Assembly (NCBI GenBank): GCA_916710115.1
Contig: CAKAOY010000089.1
Span: 1 to 5,561, forward strand
Origin: an uncultured Bergeyella sp.
GTDB taxonomy: Bacteria > Bacteroidota > Bacteroidia > Flavobacteriales > Weeksellaceae
DNA length: 5,561 nucleotides
Reading direction: 5' to 3'
Position numbers and translations under genes: made by a program. Positions 1 through 5,033 of this stretch are shown here, piece after piece. Below the pieces are notes generated by a model. It did not search any database and had not been told where the DNA came from. It saw only the letters and a program-made list of their open reading frames with translations. Each line of letters begins with the position of its first letter. Position 1 is the stretch's first letter.

Positions 1-360
1 TATCGATTGAGACTTGCTCTCACCTCTCATAATAAGCCTGTATCCGCTTGCTCAGCTCCTGATGGTGAGATTGAAGATTATGCACTTGTCGTGAAAGACA
101 AACTAAGTACCAATGAACATTCTGCAAAGAATGGAGAAATTAACATCTACCCGAATCCTGCGTCAGATAAACTATACATCAATAACGTGAGGGATATTAC
201 CACCTACAAAATTATTGATGCATCGGGAAAAATTATTCAATCAGGGGATTTCACTCAAAATCCTATTGATATTCACTCATTAAAAGGAGGTGTTTATCTT
301 CTATCACTTTCTCATAAGAATGGAAATTCCATTAACAAGAGATTCATTAAAAATAGATAA
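1..360 (+). CDS. C-terminal part of a secreted protein with GEVED-type region and T9SS type A sorting domain (5' partial)
   Basis: The frame is open from base 1, so the gene begins upstream of the window; the 119 visible residues are only its C-terminus. The segment reads YRLRLAL near the start and then GEIEDY at visible residues 22-27, the signature of the GEVED domain found in many Bacteroidota secreted proteins, often adhesins or peptidases. A linker follows, then a typical type IX secretion type A sorting domain from about residue 47 to 119: NIYPNPASD at 48-56, a DASGK turn at 73-77, LKGGVYLLSL at 94-103 and a basic end (KRFIKNR). Family knowledge says this domain directs export across the outer membrane through the Por/T9SS machinery and is removed on secretion. 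The catalytic or binding part lies outside the window, so the function cannot be named. The stop is followed within 8 bases by a strong hairpin. Sure of the sorting domain, not of the protein's activity. Confidence 0.9.
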   Translation, partial: YRLRLALTSHNKPVSACSAPDGEIEDYALVVKDKLSTNEHSAKNGEINIYPNPASDKLYINNVRDITTYKIIDASGKIIQSGDFTQNPIDIHSLKGGVYLLSLSHKNGNSINKRFIKNR

Positions 361-367
361 TATTAAT

Positions 368-399
368 AAAAACGAGTTCAGAATACTGAACTCGTTTTT
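368..399. terminator. Bidirectional intrinsic terminator between convergent genes
   Basis: A perfect inverted repeat: CGAGTTCAG (373-381), loop AATA, CTGAACTCG (386-394), extended by A5 on the left (368-372) and T5 on the right (395-399) to 14 bp. The flanking A and T tracts give a U-run on either strand. It sits 7 bases after the stop of the secreted-protein gene and 4 bases after the stop of the minus-strand mscS gene, so it probably ends both transcripts. Confidence 0.88.
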
Positions 400-403
400 G
401 TAG

Positions 404-2146
404 TTATTTTTTTGGTAAAGGGAAAAAAGCAGGGCTATATAAATCAACACCATCTTCTTTGAACACTCTAAGGATATTTTCATTCAAATCCGAAGTAATG
501 AAATACATTCTATCTGCCTGCATCGTATAGGCATTGAGTTGATAGGTTACACTCGTCTCATTAATAGAAGTCTTCAATACATATGGTCTTGGTATTTTTT
601 CAACCCCTATCGTCTCCAAAGCTGCTTTTATCATTAGGTAATTAACTGTTGTGAATGGCACTTCATAATTTATACGAACATCCACACTCAGCACCAATCC
701 CTTTTCCGAAGAGGAATAATTAATCGTTTTATTCGCCAAAATCATTGAGTTTGGTAATGTTATTTCCTCATTATTATAAGTCCTAATCCTTGTAACGAGA
801 GCTGTCTTCTCTATTACCTCTCCTACCACATCGTTCATTTTTATCCAATCTCCCAATTTAAACGGACGCATATAAGTAATAATAAAACCTGCAATCGTAT
901 TAGCAATCGTGGAAGATGACCCCAAGGAAATAAGTACCCCAAAGAATACCGAAATTCCTCGGAAGGCACTTGTATCGGCACCTGGTAGATATGGAAATAC
1001 CATAATAATAGTAAAGGCAATGAGACATATCCTAAGTAATTGATAGGTAGGAACCGCCCACTCCGTATGGAATCCCTTAATAGACAATACCCCTCTCTGT
1101 ATTTCCAATGATAAGAATTTTAGTAATTTATCTATATATCTACTTACAAAGAGAATGACTACTATTCTTAATAACTTGGGCAAATATCCATATAAAGAAT
1201 TCAACAACTCATTTAATGGGATTTTTATCCAATTAAGTGCTGTGAAAGCAATATACTCCGTAGATGGAAACAAGCTGAAAATAAGATTAATAGCCACCCC
1301 AAATAATATTACCAAAATAGCGAAATGCAACCACCTCAATGCTCTGATGATATTCACCCACATCTGTCGTGCTGACATTATTTCGTAACTCCTCAACCTC
1401 AATCCCTTGCCTTCATTGACACATCTATTATTAAACCTCTTAATAAAATATCCAAACAATAAACCAAATACTTTGACCAACACCACAAAGGCCACGATAA
1501 TCCCCAATGCCATCAGCCAACTCGTTATTTTATTCTCCGTAGTATGGCTTATTCTATTTTCCTTAATATGAGTATTAATAATATCTCTATATTTTCTCAC
1601 CAAAGAATCTTGCGGAACATTTTCCCAAAGAGCATCTTCCTGAGACACACTCGTTACCACACTCCCCATATACACCACATTAAGATAATTTTTTGAGGAC
1701 TGAATCTTCAAAGAATCCTCAAAATAAACTTTACTTTCGTAGATATTTTCTAACTCCTTTTCAATATCAGAGGCTCTTTCCTTTGCTGAAAATGGCCCTA
1801 TACCAGAATAAATATCAAACAATTTTTTATGAAAAAACATCACGGGATAAGGAACTACCTTTTCTCGAAGTTTGTTAATCTCATTTCGTTGATTTTCAAC
1901 ATTAATAGAATCCTCTCTTTTGATTTTCAGTAATTCTTGTTTATATTTTTCAAGCTCTTTATTTTTATTTTTTGCTCCTACAATTTGCCCCAATTCATCT
2001 TTTACAATAGCCTCTCGGAGAGAATCTTTTATCCTTAATATTGAGTTTTTCGTCTTGATTTTATTTAATTCATACAAAATAGAATCCGTCTGGGCGTTCG
2101 CTATAATACCCAGACAGATAACCACTATTAAAAATCTAAATTTCAT
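404..2146 (-). CDS. MscS-family mechanosensitive ion channel with large N-terminal periplasmic domain
   Basis: Predicted inner-membrane channel that opens under membrane tension to release solutes during hypo-osmotic shock. The 580 residues are about twice the length of E. coli MscS (286). Order: signal peptide 1-18 (hydrophobic core, cleavage after ANA); a charged, coiled-coil-prone stretch about 20-97; a compact domain about 100-195 containing FDIYSGIGPFSAKERA (110-125) and a VVYMGSVVTSVSQEDALW strand region; then five predicted membrane segments near 208-232, 271-292, 322-341, 367-388 and 393-425. The last is the Gly/Ala/Ser-rich pore helix (GVLISLGSSSTIANTIAG). It runs into the MscS beta domain, RPFKLGDWI (427-435) and VGEVIEKTALVTRIRT (441-456) with LPNSMI at 464-469, followed by the alpha/beta vestibule domain to the end. 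The gene lies 36 bp after the acetyltransferase on the same strand, probably one operon, and its end abuts a bidirectional terminator. The family call is firm; the role of the N-terminal domain is unknown. Confidence 0.93.
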   Translation of the reverse strand: MKFRFLIVVICLGIIANAQTDSILYELNKIKTKNSILRIKDSLREAIVKDELGQIVGAKNKNKELEKYKQELLKIKREDSINVENQRNEINKLREKVVPYPVMFFHKKLFDIYSGIGPFSAKERASDIEKELENIYESKVYFEDSLKIQSSKNYLNVVYMGSVVTSVSQEDALWENVPQDSLVRKYRDIINTHIKENRISHTTENKITSWLMALGIIVAFVVLVKVFGLLFGYFIKRFNNRCVNEGKGLRLRSYEIMSARQMWVNIIRALRWLHFAILVILFGVAINLIFSLFPSTEYIAFTALNWIKIPLNELLNSLYGYLPKLLRIVVILFVSRYIDKLLKFLSLEIQRGVLSIKGFHTEWAVPTYQLLRICLIAFTIIMVFPYLPGADTSAFRGISVFFGVLISLGSSSTIANTIAGFIITYMRPFKLGDWIKMNDVVGEVIEKTALVTRIRTYNNEEITLPNSMILANKTINYSSSEKGLVLSVDVRINYEVPFTTVNYLMIKAALETIGVEKIPRPYVLKTSINETSVTYQLNAYTMQADRMYFITSDLNENILRVFKEDGVDLYSPAFFPLPKK

Positions 2147-2154
2147 TTTTATAT

Positions 2155-2161
2155 CCCCTCT
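2155..2161 (-). promoter_or_regulatory. Shine-Dalgarno-like site before mscS
   Basis: On the minus strand AGAGGGG lies 8 bases before the mscS ATG, in the 36-bp gap after the acetyltransferase stop. GAGG can pair with the 16S anti-SD. The other starts in this window have only A/T-rich leaders, as is usual in Bacteroidota, so this is the only G-rich candidate. It would fit internal translation initiation in a two-gene mRNA. It may be chance. Confidence 0.4.
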
Positions 2162-2182
2162 TTCAATTTATATTTCAATATG

Positions 2183-2890
2183 TTAAAGTCTTTTCTCAAA
2201 AGCAATTCTCATCTCTCCATTTCTGCATACTTCCCCACAATACAAATATCCTAATTTACCCAAAATAGCCGCCATTGAAAGATTATCAAAATTAGTATCC
2301 ATCTTTATACTATGTATATCATTATTAATAGCACACTGCTCTGCTCGTTTTAGAATTTCCTGTGCTAAACCCTTACCCAAAACCTTAGGTGACACTGCCA
2401 CACGATGCAGGGCTATATATTCTTTATTTTTGGATAGCCAATTTCCATTGATTTCCGAATAAGCATCGTCTTTATCCGTAATGGCAATATATCCCAATAC
2501 CTCTGCACCATCCTCCAAAACATATCCAAAACCTTTTTCTATATCACTTTCCACAACTTTTCGATTAGGATAGCCATTCTGCCATTGCTCGCTTCTATCT
2601 TCTTTTCGTCGCTCAATGGCATTTTGTAAAATTTGACAAACACTCTCAATATCCTCCTTAATAGCCTTTCGAAAAATATAGGATTTTTTAGCAACATTTT
2701 CTAAATATTTATCAATCCACTTAAAAGCTCTCTGCTCATCAAGGATATTTACTTTTAATTTTAATATATCAGAATCTTCCATTTCCTGCACAGAGTAAGA
2801 CACTCCTCTTTCATCTAATATATTTTTTATAGGCTCTATTTCGGTACAGCTAGTTGCCTCAAATACACATACTTGCATATCTTTTTCCAT
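2183..2890 (-). CDS. GNAT-family N-acetyltransferase with N-terminal DUF2007-like domain
   Basis: Predicted cytoplasmic acetyl-CoA-dependent acetyltransferase; substrate unknown. Residues 74-235 form the GNAT domain: IFRKAIKEDIESV (72-84) is the usual first strand and helix, RSEQWQNGYPN (99-109) is a motif common in one GNAT subgroup, VLGYIAI (131-137) and LHRVAV (161-166) are the central strands, SPKVLGKGLAQ (167-177) is the acetyl-CoA pyrophosphate-binding loop, and DTNFDNLSM with GKLGY (198-215) is motif B. Residues about 5-65 are extra: VCVFEATSCTEIEPIKNILDERGVSYSV, then a variable turn, then LKVNILDEQRAFKWIDKYL. This strand-helix-strand-helix pattern resembles DUF2007 (putative signal-transducing) domains; I infer this from pattern only. 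An in-frame TAA lies 6 bases upstream, so ATG at 2890 is the furthest possible start (Met5 is an alternative). It is first in a likely operon with the mscS gene and divergent from the 50-residue membrane protein. Confidence 0.88.
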   Translation of the reverse strand: MEKDMQVCVFEATSCTEIEPIKNILDERGVSYSVQEMEDSDILKLKVNILDEQRAFKWIDKYLENVAKKSYIFRKAIKEDIESVCQILQNAIERRKEDRSEQWQNGYPNRKVVESDIEKGFGYVLEDGAEVLGYIAITDKDDAYSEINGNWLSKNKEYIALHRVAVSPKVLGKGLAQEILKRAEQCAINNDIHSIKMDTNFDNLSMAAILGKLGYLYCGEVCRNGEMRIAFEKRL

Positions 2891-2919
2891 AAATATTTAC
2901 TTTTTTTATTTAGATTTAA

Positions 2920-2950
2920 CAAAAATAATATACCTTTGTGAAAATTCAAA
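2920..2950 (-). promoter_or_regulatory. Bacteroidota-type promoter of the acetyltransferase-mscS operon
   Basis: On the minus strand TTTG (2947-2950) is followed after exactly 19 bases by TATTTTTG (2920-2927). This matches the Bacteroidota primary sigma consensus (-33 TTTG, -7 TAnnTTTG) in both boxes and in spacing. Transcription would begin roughly 25 bases before the ATG at 2890. It is the best-matched promoter in the window, and it interleaves with a divergent + strand promoter. Confidence 0.6.
2931..2938 (+). promoter_or_regulatory. -7 promoter box for the 50-residue membrane protein gene
   Basis: TACCTTTG matches TAnnTTTG exactly and ends 17 bases before the ATG at 2956, predicting a leader of only about 10 bases. 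The expected -33 position (about 2908-2911) holds ATTT rather than TTTG, so only the -7 element is a good match. It lies between the -33 and -7 boxes of the opposing acetyltransferase promoter. Confidence 0.55.
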
Positions 2951-2955
2951 TCATT

Positions 2956-3108
2956 ATGAATAACAATAAAACAAAGATACTCAACTATATCAAAAAAATT
3001 GGCATCATAGGGCTGATATTTTTCACAATAAAAGGAGCGATAACCTCTACCCTAATCTATTTCCTCGGTAAAAACTTTTGGGAAATTATTAAAAATTGGC
3101 TTAGATAA
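2956..3108 (+). CDS. Small single-pass membrane protein, 50 residues (unrecognised)
   Basis: ATG at 2956 opens a 50-codon frame ending in TAA at 3106-3108. The protein has a hydrophilic, basic N-terminus (MNNNKTKILNYIKK), a hydrophobic segment at about residues 16-38 (beginning IGIIGLIFF, interrupted by one Lys at 26, ending LIYFLG), and an amphipathic tail with two Trp (NFWEIIKNWLR). This suggests one membrane helix with the basic N-terminus cytoplasmic. Support for a real gene is a perfect -7 box 17 bases upstream, an otherwise unexplained gap between two promoters, and a composition with clear membrane-protein logic. Short proteins of this general build recur in Bacteroidota genomes, but I cannot name a family. 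It could be a housekeeping micro-membrane protein or, less likely, a toxin-like peptide; no antitoxin partner is visible. Its stop is 103 bases before the lipoprotein gene, which has its own promoter box. Confidence 0.65.
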   Translation: MNNNKTKILNYIKKIGIIGLIFFTIKGAITSTLIYFLGKNFWEIIKNWLR

Positions 3109-3178
3109 TGTCCAGCCAAAAATAATATTTTTTCTCAATAACACAAAAATCAATACATAATATTCCTGAAAAAAATGC

Positions 3179-3186
3179 TATCTTTG
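3179..3186 (+). promoter_or_regulatory. -7 promoter box for the lipoprotein gene
   Basis: TATCTTTG matches the Bacteroidota -7 consensus and lies 25 bases before the ATG at 3212. The extended string TATCTTTGCC also occurs ahead of clpP (5008-5017). No TTTG is seen at the expected -33 distance, so the upstream element is weak or absent. Confidence 0.55.
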
Positions 3187-3211
3187 CCAAGAAAATTTAA
3201 TGTAAAACAGT

Positions 3212-3643
3212 ATGAGTAGAAAAAGTATTTGCCTATCGCTAATCATAGCTATAATGACAATTGCTTGTAACGGAAAACAAGAAGAAAAACTGGTAGAAGA
3301 AACTACAACCCAACAAAATCAACAACCAAAAGAGCAAACCGAAGATAATGGCTCCGAAGATCCAAATGCTCCAAAATCTACTACCAAACAAGGTAAAATA
3401 GATTGGGATAAAAGGCTGGACGAATACGAAGCTTTTATTGATAAAAATAACCAACTTATACAAAAACTAGAAAAAGGCGATTCCTCCGTAATAGCAGAAA
3501 TCAAAGATTTACAAAAGAAAAAAGAAAGTTTGGAAAAAGACATCAACCCTTACAAACTTTCGGCTTCGGCACTAACACCAGAGCAAGTGGAGAGATTGGC
3601 GAAATTACAAAAAAAACAAAGACAAGAAACTACAAACAAATAA
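3212..3643 (+). CDS. Small lipoprotein with Glu/Gln-rich linker and charged helical C-terminus
   Basis: The 143 residues begin with a lipoprotein signal: basic MSRK, hydrophobic core 5-17, lipobox T-I-A-C with the lipidated Cys at 19. The residue after Cys is Asn, not Asp, and a short acidic run follows (KQEEK at 22-26), which could resemble the surface-export signals described for Bacteroidota lipoproteins. Residues 27-60 are a disordered E/Q/T/N/P linker. Residues 63-110 (starting IDWDKRLDEYEAFIDKNNQL) and 122-140 look like two charged helices that could form a coiled coil. The WD-x-x-LD-x-YE-x-x-(I/V)D pattern reminds me of the Bacteroidota lipoprotein domain DUF6591; this is recollection, not a search result. 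An in-frame TAA at 3203-3205 excludes a longer start. The gene has its own -7 box and ends before a hairpin. Localisation is well supported; function is unknown. Confidence 0.82.
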   Translation: MSRKSICLSLIIAIMTIACNGKQEEKLVEETTTQQNQQPKEQTEDNGSEDPNAPKSTTKQGKIDWDKRLDEYEAFIDKNNQLIQKLEKGDSSVIAEIKDLQKKKESLEKDINPYKLSASALTPEQVERLAKLQKKQRQETTNK

Positions 3644-3665
3644 CATTTTAACACTTCATAACAAG

Positions 3666-3695
3666 AATAAAGGCTCCAAAATTGGAGCCTTTATT
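3666..3695. terminator. Bidirectional intrinsic terminator between lipoprotein gene and recA
   Basis: Inverted repeat AATAAAGGCTCC (3666-3677) and GGAGCCTTTATT (3684-3695) around the AT-rich centre AAAATT, giving a 12-bp stem with a GGCTCC core. T-rich sequence follows on the + strand and a long T-rich tract on the minus strand. It lies 22 bases after the lipoprotein stop and 57 bases past the recA stop on the other strand, so it can end both. Confidence 0.8.
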
Positions 3696-3752
3696 TCTTA
3701 ATAACAAATAATAAAAAATTAAAAAAAATATAAAAATAAAAAAAATTAAAAA

Positions 3753-4790
3753 CTACGAATTCTTTTTATTAGCAATAGCCTCTTTTACTTTATTTTCTAA
3801 TTCTTCTGTTAATTCTGGATTATCCTTTATTATATCCTTCACGGCATCTCTACCTTGTCCTAACTTGGTATCTCCATAACTAAACCAAGAACCACTTTTC
3901 TTGATAATATCCAAATCTACTGCTGTATCAAGGATTTCTCCTACTTTGGACACTCCTTCACCATACATTATATCAAACTCCGCTTGACGAAACGGAGGAG
4001 CTACTTTATTTTTCACAATTTTCACCTTCACATGGCTACCGATTGCCTCTTCTCCATTTTTTATTGGTGAGCCTGATTTTCTTATATCTATCCTCACAGA
4101 TGCATAGAATTTCAAGGCGTTACCTCCCGTTGTTGTCTCTGGACTTCCGAACATTACACCGATTTTTTCCCTCAATTGGTTAATAAAAATCACTGTACAA
4201 TTCGTTTTATTGATAGTTCCTGTTAATTTTCTCAATGCTTGAGACATTAGTCTCGCGTGTAGCCCCATTTTGGAGTCTCCCATATCACCTTCTATCTCAG
4301 CTTTTGGAGTAAGTGCCGCTACGGAATCTATCACTACAATATCTATTGCTCCCGAACGGATAAGGCTATCGGCAATCTCCAATGCCTGCTCACCGTTGTC
4401 TGGTTGAGAGACGAGCAACTCATCAAGATTAATACCTAACTTTTTTGCATAGATACTATCAAAAGCATGTTCTGCATCAATAAAAGCAGCCGTTCCCCCC
4501 ATTTTTTGGGCTTCAGCAATAGCGTGCAAAGTTAAGGTTGTTTTACCTGAAGATTCTGGTCCAAAGATTTCTATAATCCTCCCCTTAGGATAGCCTCCCA
4601 CTCCAAGTGCAATATCAAGCCCAAGAGAGCCAGAAGGGATTACCTCAATAGAAGCATCTACGGAGTCGCTACCGAGAGTCATCACCGTCCCCTTACCATA
4701 GGTTTTGTCTAATTTCTCTAAAATAAGAGAGAGAGCCTTCTTTTTATCTTCTATCTTGTCATTGGTCTTTTTATCTTTTTCTTCTGCCAT
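3753..4790 (-). CDS. recA: Recombinase RecA
   Basis: Cytoplasmic DNA-dependent ATPase that forms filaments on single-stranded DNA, searches for homology and exchanges strands. Its 345 residues are close to the usual 340-355. Visible landmarks: charged N-terminal tail 1-18; polymerisation helix about 19-32 (ALSLILEKLDKTYGKG); Walker A GPESSGKT 77-84; catalytic Glu107 in DAEH; QPDNGEQ 129-135; Walker B IVVIDS 151-156; loop L1 EGDMGDSKMG 167-176; NQLREKIGVMFGSPETTTGG 204-223 covering Gln205 and loop L2; KVAPPFRQAEFDI 262-274; C-terminal domain to 345. All expected catalytic and DNA-binding residues are intact. The C-terminus (EAIANKKNS) is basic, unlike the acidic regulatory tail of E. coli RecA. 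An in-frame TAA lies 27 bases upstream of the chosen ATG, with no other ATG between. The gene is divergent from clpP and convergent with the lipoprotein gene, so it is probably transcribed alone. No recognisable LexA/SOS box is seen upstream. Confidence 0.98.
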   Translation of the reverse strand: MAEEKDKKTNDKIEDKKKALSLILEKLDKTYGKGTVMTLGSDSVDASIEVIPSGSLGLDIALGVGGYPKGRIIEIFGPESSGKTTLTLHAIAEAQKMGGTAAFIDAEHAFDSIYAKKLGINLDELLVSQPDNGEQALEIADSLIRSGAIDIVVIDSVAALTPKAEIEGDMGDSKMGLHARLMSQALRKLTGTINKTNCTVIFINQLREKIGVMFGSPETTTGGNALKFYASVRIDIRKSGSPIKNGEEAIGSHVKVKIVKNKVAPPFRQAEFDIMYGEGVSKVGEILDTAVDLDIIKKSGSWFSYGDTKLGQGRDAVKDIIKDNPELTEELENKVKEAIANKKNS

Positions 4791-4804
4791 TATGAAATTT
4801 TTTT

Positions 4805-4812
4805 CAAAAATA
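4805..4812 (-). promoter_or_regulatory. Candidate -7 box of recA
   Basis: Minus-strand TATTTTTG, the same octamer as in the acetyltransferase promoter, fits TAnnTTTG and ends 14 bases before the recA ATG. The predicted leader would be very short (under about 10 bases). No TTTG lies at the -33 distance, and the region is so AT-rich that a chance match is plausible. Confidence 0.35.
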
Positions 4813-5007
4813 AGAATTTAATTTTAGTTTTAGATATAATGCCTTTTAATATTTTATCCTTATGGACACATTTATCTGATTTTCATATAAATAACTTTAA
4901 AAATTATCAATATTTAAATGAAAAACAATAAATTATAAAGAGTTTTCAGATGGTGATTTTTAGTAAATTTAAGATAGATTTTTATTTTTTTCTTTGATAA
5001 AATTGAT

Positions 5008-5015
5008 TATCTTTG
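5008..5015 (+). promoter_or_regulatory. -7 promoter box of clpP
   Basis: TATCTTTG, an exact TAnnTTTG match, ends 18 bases before the clpP ATG, giving a leader of about 12 bases with no Shine-Dalgarno sequence. The only upstream TTTG (4993-4996) is 11 bases away, too close for a standard -33 box (about 19); the proper distance holds a T-rich run. Confidence 0.6.
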
Positions 5016-5033
5016 CCTCATAATTAATTATTT

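Larger units (their letters stand above)
4791..5033. other. Divergent recA/clpP intergenic region, very AT-rich
   Basis: 243 bases between two divergent starts. It holds the candidate recA -7 box near the left end and a clpP -7 box near the right end. Between about 4815 and 4990 I see no ORF of note, no strong hairpin and no tRNA-like structure. A TGAAA-N4-TTTCA inverted repeat (4793-4806) sits between the recA -7 box and its ATG. The sequence TTATGGACA occurs at 4860-4868 and again over the clpP start (5032-5040), probably by chance. Confidence 0.6.

Noticed and set aside
1155..2186. Three + strand ORFs (1155-1388, 1693-1878, 1920-2186) opposite mscS
   Set aside because: They lie antisense to a well-supported channel gene, lack promoter boxes and show no domain pattern; they are frame shadows.
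3118..3132. AAAAATA-A-TATTTTT inverted repeat after the small membrane protein gene, as a terminator
   Set aside because: Only A-T pairs with a one-base centre; too weak to be a stable hairpin and expected by chance in this composition.
3239..3546. Two overlapping minus-strand ORFs opposite the lipoprotein gene, Phe/Ser-rich and apparently membrane-like
   Set aside because: Their hydrophobicity comes from reading the Glu/Lys-rich sense codons (GAA/AAA) backwards as TTC/TTT; no start signals and they overlap each other.
2183..3643. Acetyltransferase plus small membrane protein plus lipoprotein as a toxin-antitoxin or defence cassette
   Set aside because: GNAT toxins pair with a small DNA-binding antitoxin in the same operon; here the acetyltransferase is co-oriented with mscS, the small protein is divergent and membrane-bound, and there are no mobility or defence genes.
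3697..3752. A/T-only tract downstream of recA as an origin or attachment site
   Set aside because: No repeated iterons, DnaA-box-like words or flanking direct repeats; it is simple A/T-rich sequence past a terminator.
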